Shown here in pieces: positions 17,336 through 24,903 of a stretch of 47,084 bases of DNA (within the stretch, counting starts at the first letter, position 1; each line of letters begins with the position of its first letter). The position numbers and the translations under genes were made by a program. The notes under the pieces were generated by a model, which had not been told where the DNA came from, did not search any database, and saw only the letters and a program-made list of their open reading frames with translations. The stretch comes from Candidatus Fermentibacterota bacterium (GTDB taxonomy: Bacteria > Fermentibacterota > Fermentibacteria > Fermentibacterales > JCC-6), in contig JAUVIR010000021.1 of NCBI GenBank assembly GCA_030592645.1, forward strand, positions 1 through 47,084, given 5' to 3'.

Positions 17336-18775
17336 TTAATCCAGAGTTTCGAGTGCGAACAGGAAAAACTTCCAGAAACGCTGAAGTGAAGAAATACTCG
17401 CTCGCTCTCCCGGTACATGAACATCCCTTATATCAGGACCCATTGATATCATGTCCATATTGCCGATCCGCTCACCGATAATGCCGCATTCAAGCCCGGC
17501 ATGGACGGATTCGACTTCAGGCCTATGTCCGGATATTTCAGTGTAGATCCCGATAAGTTTTTTAAGTAATATGGAATTTGAATCAGGCATCCATCCCGGA
17601 TACGAGCCTCCCGTGCTGAATGAACATCCTGACAGCCCGGCGACAGCAGCAATTCGCTCGCCAAGAGCCTTCTTAGCGCTTGCGAGCGGGCTTCTCACGG
17701 TAAGTTCAACACTGAATTCTTCATCACTCATTGAAACGATGGCCATGTTTACGGAAGTCTCTACCAACCCGTCAATTACACCACTGTTCTTCTCTATCCC
17801 ATGGGGAAGCGCCAGAAGCAGGTCGGCTATCCTCAGGCTGGTCTCGTAATCCATAGCTCCGATTCTGACGATCCCGTTATCCATCCGGATTCTGATCTCA
17901 TCTTCTATTCCACTGTATTCAAGCGCTATCTCCTCCGAAACCCGGTTCAGAAATACCTTTGCCTGATAGGAGTCATCATCTGGAAAATGAATCAAAGCGG
18001 AAGCATTGCGGGGTATGGCGTTTCTTTTTGTGCCCCCTGAAACTCCTGCGATGCGGCAATTGTAATCCATACATAGTTTTCGGAGAATTCTTCCGAGAAG
18101 TCGGATCGCGTTCCCGCGGTTTTTGTCTATCTCCATCCCCGAATGACCGCCTTTGAGGCCAGAGATCTCCAGACTGTAACAGTCAACCGGCCTGGAACGC
18201 ACAATCGGCATGCTCAGATGAATATCCATCCCGCCCGCGCACCCGATCGTAAAAACTCCCTCGTCCTCCGAATCGAGATTAATGAGACGTCTGAAGTTTA
18301 TCCACTCGGGAGTGAGGTTATCGGCTCCCGTAAGTCCCCTTTCTTCATCCGTTGTGAAAAGGCACTCCAGAGGAGGGTGAGCACACTGGGAATCAAGCAC
18401 TGCAAGCATAAGTGCGACGCCGATTCCGTTGTCCGCGCCAAGAGTTGTATCAGGCGAGATAACCCAGTCACCTTCGATGACCGGGATAATGGGGTCTACC
18501 GAATGATCATGGGTACTTTCATCCGTCTTTTCCGGAACTATGTCGACATGAGCCTGAAGAACAAGCCCGGGATTATCGGCAGCCCTGCGGGAACCTGCGG
18601 CGCGGATAAGAACATTATTAACGTCATCCCTGCTGTACTCGAGATTTCTCTTCCTTGCGAACTCAACCAGAAAATCAGCTATTTTTTCCTCTTCCCCCGA
18701 TGGCCTGGGAATCCTGGATATCTCTTCAAACCAGTACCAGACTTCTTTAGGTTCAATATTCTCCAATACTCTCAT
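17336..18775 (-). CDS. pepD: Aminoacyl-histidine dipeptidase (M20C, PepD)
   Basis: A 479-residue cytosolic zinc dipeptidase hydrolysing Xaa-His and other dipeptides. It has the M20 metal motifs: LQAHVDIVPEK (first His, and Asp), LGADNGIGVALMLAVLD (bridging Asp), FTTDEERGLTGAD (general-base Glu and ligand Glu), INLDSEDEG and a late SVHAGLECG (His). The N-terminus EVWYWFEEISRIPRPSGEE is typical of PepD. AAAGG precedes the ATG. Neighbours are a glutamine amidotransferase 18 bases upstream and DUF4954 downstream. With pepT nearby it suggests use of imported peptides. Confidence 0.94.
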   Translation of the reverse strand: MRVLENIEPKEVWYWFEEISRIPRPSGEEEKIADFLVEFARKRNLEYSRDDVNNVLIRAAGSRRAADNPGLVLQAHVDIVPEKTDESTHDHSVDPIIPVIEGDWVISPDTTLGADNGIGVALMLAVLDSQCAHPPLECLFTTDEERGLTGADNLTPEWINFRRLINLDSEDEGVFTIGCAGGMDIHLSMPIVRSRPVDCYSLEISGLKGGHSGMEIDKNRGNAIRLLGRILRKLCMDYNCRIAGVSGGTKRNAIPRNASALIHFPDDDSYQAKVFLNRVSEEIALEYSGIEDEIRIRMDNGIVRIGAMDYETSLRIADLLLALPHGIEKNSGVIDGLVETSVNMAIVSMSDEEFSVELTVRSPLASAKKALGERIAAVAGLSGCSFSTGGSYPGWMPDSNSILLKKLIGIYTEISGHRPEVESVHAGLECGIIGERIGNMDMISMGPDIRDVHVPGERASISSLQRFWKFFLFALETLD

Positions 18776-18793
18776 CTGACTAACCTTTCATTT

Positions 18794-19516
18794 CTATCTG
18801 TTCGGGAGCTTGGACTGCTTCGATTCCCCCGTAAATATGTTGAAAAAATACTCGAAAAATACCTTTCCGGTCTCAATTGATGGCCCGTCATCAAGTATGG
18901 ACGCGAGATCTATGCCGTTATCCTCCAGAAGCCGGGCTTCCTTAAGGAATAGTCCGTTGCCGTCAGAACGGGTGAATTCAGGGTGGAACTGCAGGCTGAA
19001 AAGGCTCTTCTTAAAATCAATGAACCCCTGGATATCAGTGTGATCGTTCGCAGCTATAACTTCAGAAGTATCAGGAATTTCAGTAACCCTGTCAAAATGC
19101 GACTGCAGAACCCTGGAAACCGGTGCTGCACCCGGTATTTCAAGCCCGCGGCCGATCATCTCCACATCGACCCAGCCAGCCTCCAGACCATTTGCGCATC
19201 TGCCGATAGCTGATGGACCCAGCAGTGCTCTGCAGATGAGCTGATGCCCGTAGCAGACACCCATCTGAGGAATGTTCCCGGCTACACATTTTCTTACGAT
19301 TTCTTCCGCATCTTCAAGAAAGAAAGCTTCTTCGCATATCGATAAGCTGGATCCTGTATGCATAACGCGAGAGTATTCAAGCGGATCGGGAAATCTGTCA
19401 CCAGAATAGATGTACGCCGCAGTTGAGGCGCAGTTCTCCGGGAAATATCTCCTGAACAGCGGTGCCTCAGAACGATCAACTGAATAATCAAGTATCAGTA
19501 TATTAACAGTTTTCAT
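18794..19516 (-). CDS. Class I glutamine amidotransferase-like protein
   Basis: A 240-residue stand-alone GATase1 domain. The nucleophile elbow is MGVCYGHQL (Cys about 88), and the His-Glu pair is in LQFHPEF (His about 178, Glu about 180), so the triad is complete. It most resembles the GMP-synthase-like or YfeJ-type free-standing amidotransferases, with a longer C-terminal tail. The ammonia acceptor or substrate is unknown. Some members hydrolyse gamma-glutamyl compounds, which would suit its place before pepD. The ATG is preceded by AGGG and lies 68 bases downstream of the exported protein gene on the same strand. Confidence 0.82.
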   Translation of the reverse strand: MKTVNILILDYSVDRSEAPLFRRYFPENCASTAAYIYSGDRFPDPLEYSRVMHTGSSLSICEEAFFLEDAEEIVRKCVAGNIPQMGVCYGHQLICRALLGPSAIGRCANGLEAGWVDVEMIGRGLEIPGAAPVSRVLQSHFDRVTEIPDTSEVIAANDHTDIQGFIDFKKSLFSLQFHPEFTRSDGNGLFLKEARLLEDNGIDLASILDDGPSIETGKVFFEYFFNIFTGESKQSKLPNR

Positions 19517-19584
19517 TATTCCCTAACAGATTCATTGCTGGATGAATGATTGCAATCGGTAAATCGGATAAGTATTGAGCTGTA

Positions 19585-20190
19585 TCAGGGGAAGCTGTTC
19601 AGCCCCATGAAACTCGTTACTTTCCACTGGTTATCTTCTTTCTTGAGGATAGCTTCGTAAGGGAGCTCCAGCCCCGTGGCTGTGCTGAATACAAGCGGAA
19701 TGACAAGTTCATTTCCCCGATCCGAATAGTCACCGATCTGCATTTCATAAATGGAGTAACGGGCTTTCATTACGGGAAGCACTATGGTGCTGATTAGATA
19801 ATCCATCGGTGACCAGTGATCTATTTCGTCAGCAGTTGCAGTATAGCCTGCAGTGGTTAACCGGGATAGTGTGGCATCATCAAGATTCTCCTGCAGGATT
19901 TCAAGCATGATATCGATATCATCAAGCCCATCGCTGGAAATAAGCTCGGAGATCACAAATGTATCACCGGTTCTAAGAGCCTGGAAGAAAACCTCCAGAA
20001 CACCTGTTGGATCATTGGGAATGAGGGGAGTTTCATCCTCGATTGGAATTTCGATCTCTTCCGCGAGGAGTGAATCAGGTTCCGTATTCTCAGGAGAATC
20101 CTGAAGCAAATAGATTTCCTCATCAAGTTGAGCGAAAACACCTCCAGCAGAGATCAACAGAATCATAGTCAGGAATGCAGTCTGCCTCAA
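19585..20190 (-). CDS. Exported NTF2-like protein, unknown
   Basis: About 201 residues. The start is most likely the TTG at 20190, which has GAGGAGGG six bases upstream; a second TTG at 20205 overlaps that site. The signal peptide reads MRQTAFLTMILLISAGGVFAQ. A Glu/Pro-rich acidic linker (residues about 25-50) follows, then an NTF2/SnoaL-like domain (VLEVFFQALRTGDTFVISELIS, ending EAILKKEDNQWKVTSFMG). The closing 'DNQWKV' strand is usual for DUF4878-type folds. It is probably periplasmic, its ligand is unknown, and it may be the first gene of the operon with the GATase. Confidence 0.7.
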   Translation of the reverse strand: MRQTAFLTMILLISAGGVFAQLDEEIYLLQDSPENTEPDSLLAEEIEIPIEDETPLIPNDPTGVLEVFFQALRTGDTFVISELISSDGLDDIDIMLEILQENLDDATLSRLTTAGYTATADEIDHWSPMDYLISTIVLPVMKARYSIYEMQIGDYSDRGNELVIPLVFSTATGLELPYEAILKKEDNQWKVTSFMGLNSFP

Positions 20191-20355
20191 TTGAACCCTC
20201 CTCAATTAACAAAAGGCTTCCAATACATAATACAAAATAGCGAATAGGAACCAGTAGCGCCAAACAACCCCGCAAAGATGCCTGATCGATACCGGGGACA
20301 CTCTCTGCTATCGAACCTGTTAATTAAACAATGAATAGGGGTATAAGATGTTCTA

Positions 20356-20379
20356 CCGGCAGGAATTCTATGCTGCCGG
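20356..20379 (-). terminator. Possible terminator hairpin after pepT
   Basis: CCGGCAG (20356-20362) and CTGCCGG (20373-20379) form a perfect 7-bp stem with a 10-base loop, starting 7 bases after the pepT stop in the direction of transcription. The following bases (TAGAACATCTTAT) are only moderately T-rich, so termination strength is uncertain. Confidence 0.4.
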
Positions 20380-20385
20380 ATACCT

Positions 20386-21603
20386 TCACTGTGTACCCCA
20401 TATCCTGAGCGTTTCAAGGACTATCCCGTATGACAGCTCAAGCCCCTGTTCAGCTATCCATTCGTTCCGGGAGTGAAAAAGCTCTCCGCCTGTCGGCAGA
20501 TTTACAGTCGGTACTCCCATAAAAGAGAGCCTGGATCCATCGGTACCGCCCCGGATAGAGCTTTCCTCAGGTTGAAGCCCCATCTTCCCGGTTGCCCTCA
20601 GAGCGAATTCCACAGGCCTTCTATCCTGCTTCAATATTTCGCCGGGATTCATGTACTGTTCGGACATTTCAAGAGAAATTTCCGCTCCGGGATACTTAAC
20701 TTTGATCCATTTCTCAAGGCTCCTCATTGTTTCAATCCTTGATGTCATTCCTTCAGAAGTGAAATCCCGCAGTATCATTTTCAGATTTCCTTCTGAGGTA
20801 ACCGATGAAATGGAAAGAGGGTAGTAATATCCCTCACTTCCAGAACTGTTCTCTGGCATTTCCTCCGGGGGCAGAGATGAAACGATATCGGTAAGTACAC
20901 GCAGAGCATTGACCATTATTCCTTCCGCACTTCCGGGATGAACTTCTCTACCCTTGATTTTCCAGTCTGCCGACCAGGCATTGAATGTCTGTGTATCTAT
21001 TTTACCGACGGAGCCCCCATCGACTGTATAGGCAAAATCAGCACCGAATCTCGCCGGGTCAAAATTGTCCATTCCCCTCCCCACCTCTTCATCTGTTGTA
21101 AAGGCGATCCGAAGAGGCGGCACGGCTTTATCACTGCTCTTTATCAGAGTTTCAAGAATTTCCATAATGATGGCAACACCGGCTTTATCATCCGCACCAA
21201 GAAGAGTTGTACCGTCAGATGTAATAATCGTACCGCCGGCATATCTCAGCATATCAGTAGTTTGAGACGGCAAGATGACAACCCCCTCGCATAGCTCAAT
21301 CGGCATGCCGTCCCAGTTGCGATGCAGGATGGGATTAACGTTCTCACCGGGGGCATCCGGAGAGGTGTCCACATGTGCAAGAAGACCTATCACTGTATCG
21401 CCGCTCCCTTCCCCTGGAAGTGAAGCGTAAAGGGTACCTTTCTCATCGAGTTCAATATCTTCCATTCCAAGTTCGCTAAGTTCAACCTCAAGTAAGCGGA
21501 GGAATTCGATCTGTCTGGCCGTGGAAGGTGATGTCGAAGAGGATGAATCTGAAGCTGTATTTATCCGGGCGTATCTGAGGAATCTGTCGGTAAGGCCTGA
21601 CAT
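20386..21603 (-). CDS. pepT: Peptidase T, tripeptide aminopeptidase (M20B)
   Basis: A 405-residue zinc aminopeptidase releasing the N-terminal residue of tripeptides in the cytosol. Zinc motifs are visible: LLAHVDTSPDAPG, LLGADDKAGVAIIMEIL, FTTDEEVGRGMDNFD and TVDGGSVGKI. The block HPGSAEGIMVNAL and the ending RGGTDGSRLSFMGVPTVNLPTGGELFHSRNEW are characteristic of PepT. AAGGAG precedes the ATG. It is divergent from pyrB, separated by 106 bases. It is the second M20 peptidase in 4 kb. Confidence 0.95.
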   Translation of the reverse strand: MSGLTDRFLRYARINTASDSSSSTSPSTARQIEFLRLLEVELSELGMEDIELDEKGTLYASLPGEGSGDTVIGLLAHVDTSPDAPGENVNPILHRNWDGMPIELCEGVVILPSQTTDMLRYAGGTIITSDGTTLLGADDKAGVAIIMEILETLIKSSDKAVPPLRIAFTTDEEVGRGMDNFDPARFGADFAYTVDGGSVGKIDTQTFNAWSADWKIKGREVHPGSAEGIMVNALRVLTDIVSSLPPEEMPENSSGSEGYYYPLSISSVTSEGNLKMILRDFTSEGMTSRIETMRSLEKWIKVKYPGAEISLEMSEQYMNPGEILKQDRRPVEFALRATGKMGLQPEESSIRGGTDGSRLSFMGVPTVNLPTGGELFHSRNEWIAEQGLELSYGIVLETLRIWGTQ

Positions 21604-21634
21604 TGTATCTCCTTTTCAAGAATGGAATATTTGA

Positions 21635-21646
21635 TGTATATATACA
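21635..21646. promoter_or_regulatory. TGTATATATACA palindrome between pepT and pyrB
   Basis: A perfect 12-base palindrome about 30 bases upstream of pepT and about 65 bases upstream of pyrB. It could be an operator or just an A/T-rich promoter element. No clear -35/-10 pair could be fixed around it on either strand, so the role is uncertain. Confidence 0.25.
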
Positions 21647-21709
21647 CGGGTGCAAATATTGAAACAGTCTTAAAGCGGCAAATTCAGTAGTCGGGAAGAA
21701 GGTGTATAA

Positions 21710-22633
21710 GTGATATCCTTCAGGGGTAGAAGCATAGTATCCATAAGAGACATGTCACAGGATGATCTGACAAAAGTGGTTGAAACAGCAGATCTGGTAA
21801 AACGCGGCGAGTTATCCGGCTTTCTCAATGGAAAAACTGTTGCAACTCTTTTTTTCGAGCCTTCTACAAGAACCCGTCTTTCTTTTGAATCCGCTGTTTT
21901 CAAAAGCGGAGGTTCCGTTTTCGGTATCGCAAATCCCAAGGCTTCCTCACAGAGCAAGGGTGAATCATTCGCCGATTCGATAAGAACTGTTTCCGGTTAC
22001 TGTGATGTAATGGTGATTCGCCATCCGGTGGAGGGAGCGGCTCGTATGGCTTCGGAGCTCTCAGGTACACCTGTTGTCAACGCAGGTGACGGGGCAAACC
22101 AGCATCCCACCCAGACTTTTCTTGATCTGTTCACCATTAAAGAAAGTCTAGGGCGCCTTGATAACCTGAAAATAGGCATGATGGGAGATCTTAAATATGG
22201 AAGAACCGTTCACTCCCTTACCGATGCTCTCGCAATGTTTAATAACGAGCTGATATTCATCTCTCCACCTTCGCTGAAGATGCCTGAGCATATACTTAAA
22301 GAGCTGGATGACGCGAATATCAGATACAGGACTATTTCAGACCTTGAAGAAGCCGGAAAATGTGATCTTGACATACTGTACGTTACAAGAATTCAGAAGG
22401 AACGTTTCGGCGACCCGCAGGAATATGAAAAAGTCGCTGGTGTATACAGGATCACGCAGGATACAATAAACATGCTGGGAAAGGATATACGCGTGATGCA
22501 TCCCCTGCCGAGGGTAGATGAGATCGCAGAAGAGGTAGATTCAATGCCTAACGCGATATACTTCACACAGGCGCACAATGGTATCCCTACAAGACAGGCA
22601 TTACTCGGCCTGGTGACTGGAGGGTTGAACTGA
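21710..22633 (+). CDS. pyrB: Aspartate carbamoyltransferase catalytic chain
   Basis: Condenses carbamoyl phosphate and aspartate to carbamoyl-aspartate in pyrimidine synthesis. At 307 residues it has the normal length. The carbamoyl-phosphate loop FFEPSTRTRLSFE is at residues 48-60 and the NAGDGANQHPTQTFLDLFTI block at about 125-145. The aspartate-binding HPLPRVDEIA is near the C-terminus. It starts with GTG after GAAGAAGG. Its stop overlaps the pyrI start (TGATG), giving 1:1 coupled expression of the two subunits. No attenuator-like leader is visible upstream. Confidence 0.97.
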   Translation: MISFRGRSIVSIRDMSQDDLTKVVETADLVKRGELSGFLNGKTVATLFFEPSTRTRLSFESAVFKSGGSVFGIANPKASSQSKGESFADSIRTVSGYCDVMVIRHPVEGAARMASELSGTPVVNAGDGANQHPTQTFLDLFTIKESLGRLDNLKIGMMGDLKYGRTVHSLTDALAMFNNELIFISPPSLKMPEHILKELDDANIRYRTISDLEEAGKCDLDILYVTRIQKERFGDPQEYEKVAGVYRITQDTINMLGKDIRVMHPLPRVDEIAEEVDSMPNAIYFTQAHNGIPTRQALLGLVTGGLN

Positions 22634-23091
22634 TGACGAGAGCGTACAAGGTTTATTCAATAGAAAACGGTACTGTGATCGATCATATTCCTACTCCGCT
22701 TGCCCTTATAGTTATCCGAATACTTGGACTTGAGAATGAGGGAATAATGACGATCGGGATCGGCTTCAACTCCGAGAAGCATCCTCGCGGCAAAGATATT
22801 CTTAAGATCGAAAACCGGGAACTCTCTTACGAAGAGACGGATAAGATCGCCCTTATCGCCCCCGACGCGACCATCAATATCATCAAGAACGGTGAAGTAT
22901 CAGAAAAGAGGCAGATCACACTGCCCTCGGAAGTCAGAGATATACTCACCTGCCCCAATCCCAACTGTGCCACCAACAAACTGGGAGCAAGAAAACACTT
23001 CCTGCTCGAGAATAGAGATACAGTAACGTACAGATGTGTATACTGCGAAAGAGCCACTGTAGTAAATGCGGATATGCTTGCATCAAAGTGA
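22633..23091 (+). CDS. pyrI: Aspartate carbamoyltransferase regulatory chain
   Basis: A 152-residue allosteric subunit that binds ATP/CTP and links catalytic trimers through a zinc domain. It shows the N-terminal allosteric fold (VYSIENGTVIDHIPTPLALIVIRILGL) and a four-cysteine zinc site at C107, C112, C135 and C138 (CPNPNCATN, then YRCVYCER). It overlaps pyrB by one base, with GGAGGG upstream. This indicates a class B, enterobacterial-type PyrB6I6 holoenzyme. It is the last gene before a hairpin shared with the convergent micro-ORF unit. Confidence 0.96.
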   Translation: MTRAYKVYSIENGTVIDHIPTPLALIVIRILGLENEGIMTIGIGFNSEKHPRGKDILKIENRELSYEETDKIALIAPDATINIIKNGEVSEKRQITLPSEVRDILTCPNPNCATNKLGARKHFLLENRDTVTYRCVYCERATVVNADMLASK

Positions 23092-23133
23092 GATATTACT
23101 GAATACCGATAATCCAGCTTCCTGATGGAATAA

Positions 23134-23160
23134 GGGCCGGAGCAGTGAATGCTCCGGCCC
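23134..23160 (-). terminator. Strong GC hairpin between pyrI and the micro-ORF unit
   Basis: GGGCCGGAGC (23134-23143) and GCTCCGGCCC (23151-23160) form a perfect 10-bp stem with a 7-base loop. In the minus direction it is followed by TTATTCC, in the plus direction by CGTCCTTATAGG. It can end the micro-ORF transcript, and probably also pyrBI from the other side. The minus-strand side is slightly more terminator-like. Confidence 0.7.
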
Positions 23161-23181
23161 CGTCCTTATAGGGAGAACAGG

Positions 23182-23223
23182 CTAGGCCTTACCCTCCCCG
23201 CATTTGTATTTATTTCCTACCAT
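23182..23223 (-). CDS. Micro-ORF 2, 13-residue peptide
   Basis: ATG at 23223 down to TAG at 23182 encodes MVGNKYKCGEGKA. The ribosome binding site is near-ideal, AGAGGAGGTGCAC directly before the ATG, and matches the site of the micro-ORF 83 bases upstream. The reading frame ends in GGCCTAG, as does its neighbour. It lies between the first micro-ORF and the 23134-23160 hairpin. I do not recognise the peptide. It has one cysteine, is basic, and has no signal sequence. It may be a peptide signal, a RiPP-like precursor, a regulatory leader or part of a dual-function RNA. Confidence 0.5.
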   Translation of the reverse strand: MVGNKYKCGEGKA

Positions 23224-23264
23224 GTGCACCTCCTCTGTTGGGGTTTCGGATATAGAGGGCTGAT

Positions 23265-23306
23265 CTAGGCCAGCACCTCCGTGCGTATGCCCTTCCCTTT
23301 CCTCAT
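23265..23306 (-). CDS. Micro-ORF 1, 13-residue peptide
   Basis: ATG at 23306 down to TAG at 23265 encodes MRKGKGIRTEVLA. It has AAAGGAGGTGCAC immediately before the ATG, about as strong a Shine-Dalgarno as the window contains. It has exactly the same length (13 codons plus TAG) as the second micro-ORF. When aligned the two share M1, K5, E10 and A13, plus the GGCC-TAG end. It is the first ORF of a transcript expected to start near 23333. The product is unrecognised and strongly basic at its N-terminal half. Confidence 0.5.
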   Translation of the reverse strand: MRKGKGIRTEVLA

Positions 23307-23339
23307 GTGCACCTCCTTTCGGTTGGAGTTGGTAGACCT

Positions 23340-23369
23340 AATAGAACAGAAAGCATGTTCATCTGTCAA
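23340..23369 (-). promoter_or_regulatory. Promoter of the micro-ORF unit
   Basis: On the minus strand TTGACA (23364-23369, perfect -35) is followed after 18 bases by TCTATT (23340-23345), or after 17 by TTCTAT. The first micro-ORF starts about 34 bases after the -10 box. The promoter lies in the 112-base gap downstream of the AAA ATPase stop, so the micro-ORF unit need not depend on that gene. Confidence 0.6.
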
Positions 23370-23418
23370 GTATGAATCACACCTGTCCGGGTGACCTTCC
23401 GCTGATATATCCGTCCTG

Positions 23419-24609
23419 TCATGGGCGCATTAGAAAATCCAGCAAATTGATATGCCTGATTCCATTTCGACCTTGAAACATCTTATCCATACTTATTACA
23501 GTTTTGGGATAGTTATCCTTTATCGTTTCAAGTGAATGAAACTCTCTTTCCACAGTTTCCGTTGAAGCAAGAAGGTAGGCAACCTGGAAATACTCCAATT
23601 CTCCTGATTTTTCGATGACAAAATCAACCTCACATCCCCCTGCACTACCGGTACTTACTCTAAAACCTCTTCGGTGAAATTCAAGAAACACAAGGTTCTC
23701 GAGTAATCCGGAAATGTCAGACTCTCTGTATCCGATAGATGCATTTCGAATCCCGAGATCATTTACATAGTATTTCGCTCCCAGTTCGAGATGTTTTTTC
23801 CCTTTGATATCGTATCTGCCAACTCGATGAATCAGATAGGCATCTTCCATATGAGACAGGTAGTTTAATACTGTTTCCAACCCAATTGAAATGCGCTGGG
23901 ATTTGAAGAAATCAACTATTTTTTTCGCAGAGAGTATACTTCCAATATTGTCAAATACGAAAGCACACACTCTACGCAGAAGCTGTACATTCCTTATACT
24001 GTATCTCTGCACAATATCCCTCAGTAGAACTGAATCAAAGACAGACTCAAGATATCTTGTGAATACTTCCTTATCAGGACTGAACTGATGCAGACCGGGA
24101 AGCCCTCCGAACTTTATGTAGTCCTGAATATCAGCTTCATTGTCGCTGAATTCAATATACTCAGGATAGCTCAAACCATTAACTTCTATTTCTATGAACC
24201 TTCCGGTGAGCAGGGAGGCCAGTTCTCCGGAAAGAAGCCTGGCGTTGGATCCACTGACAACAACATCAAATTCCGGTCTTTTGATAAGGGATACAACAGC
24301 TTTTTCCCAGTGTTCAATTTCCTGGACTTCATCAATGAGAAGAAGAACCGACTTCGCGCCTTCAGGGATTTGAACCTTCACCTCTTCCATTAAATGGTGA
24401 TAATTTCTAACGTGATCGAATGAGTAATCTTCCTTATCAATGAAACAGACATTCCTGTAAATATCTCTGCGTCTAGCAAGTAGTCGCATAATACTAGTCT
24501 TACCCGTACGCCTCATTCCAGTGATAACCTTCACAAGCGGTTTCTGCAGGAAGGGCTCAATTCTGCTCATGCATATTCTTCTATCATACAAGACGCTTTC
24601 GTGTATCAT
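23419..24609 (-). CDS. AAA family ATPase with DUF4143 domain
   Basis: A 396-residue P-loop ATPase of the AAA_14/DUF4143 family. Walker A is ITGMRRTGKTSIM (about residues 29-41) and Walker B is SVLLLIDEVQEIE. A sensor-like VVSGSNARLLSGE and GRFIEIEVNGLSYPEY follow. The C-terminal DUF4143 half carries a nuclease-like stretch (HRRGFRVSTGSAGGCEVDFVIEKSGELEYFQVAY) with the conserved E-VDFV and the E-Y-FQVA strand. Such genes are common, scattered accessory genes of unknown function, often mobile between genomes. AAAGGATG precedes the ATG, next to a small CTTTCG/CGAAAG inverted repeat that might be an operator. The gene is monocistronic. Confidence 0.85.
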   Translation of the reverse strand: MIHESVLYDRRICMSRIEPFLQKPLVKVITGMRRTGKTSIMRLLARRRDIYRNVCFIDKEDYSFDHVRNYHHLMEEVKVQIPEGAKSVLLLIDEVQEIEHWEKAVVSLIKRPEFDVVVSGSNARLLSGELASLLTGRFIEIEVNGLSYPEYIEFSDNEADIQDYIKFGGLPGLHQFSPDKEVFTRYLESVFDSVLLRDIVQRYSIRNVQLLRRVCAFVFDNIGSILSAKKIVDFFKSQRISIGLETVLNYLSHMEDAYLIHRVGRYDIKGKKHLELGAKYYVNDLGIRNASIGYRESDISGLLENLVFLEFHRRGFRVSTGSAGGCEVDFVIEKSGELEYFQVAYLLASTETVEREFHSLETIKDNYPKTVISMDKMFQGRNGIRHINLLDFLMRP

Positions 24610-24793
24610 GCTACATCCTTTCGGTATATCGAAAGATTGTATGAATTCGAGCCTCTGTCAATACTGAAACCTCCCAGGGCTGTTATTCCATTCCGTTCAA
24701 TGTCGCATAATGATCGGACAGAGTTACTGGCAGCATCATCATCTCATGTTAATGAATTGAGAATATCAAGGGGCAACTGAAGCTGAAGAATCG

Positions 24794-24874
24794 TTAGTCG
24801 TTCATGTCTCCGATAGGACCAATCTCAACTTCGCGAACAGCTCCGAATTTCAACTGATTCGTTTTGCTATACAT
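24794..24874 (-). other. Short open frame, possible gene remnant
   Basis: A 26-codon ATG-to-TAA frame on the minus strand encodes MYSKTNQLKFGAVREVEIG followed by PIGDMND. It lies in the 294-base space between the lipoprotein and ATPase genes. There is no good ribosome binding site. The amino-acid pattern looks like a strand of a larger protein, so it may be a decayed fragment. The rest of 24610-24903 shows nothing I can name. Confidence 0.2.
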
Positions 24875-24903
24875 GTGAAGCAGAAATCAGGATGATCCAG
24901 CGA

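Noticed and set aside
18143-18880. Plus-strand open frame (245 codons) across pepD
   Set aside because: Antisense to pepD, with no coherent domain. The real gene is the minus-strand dipeptidase.
21604-21709. Pyrimidine attenuator or PyrR-type leader before pyrB
   Set aside because: No leader peptide with a pyrimidine-rich pause and no terminator hairpin could be found. Only a short palindrome is present.
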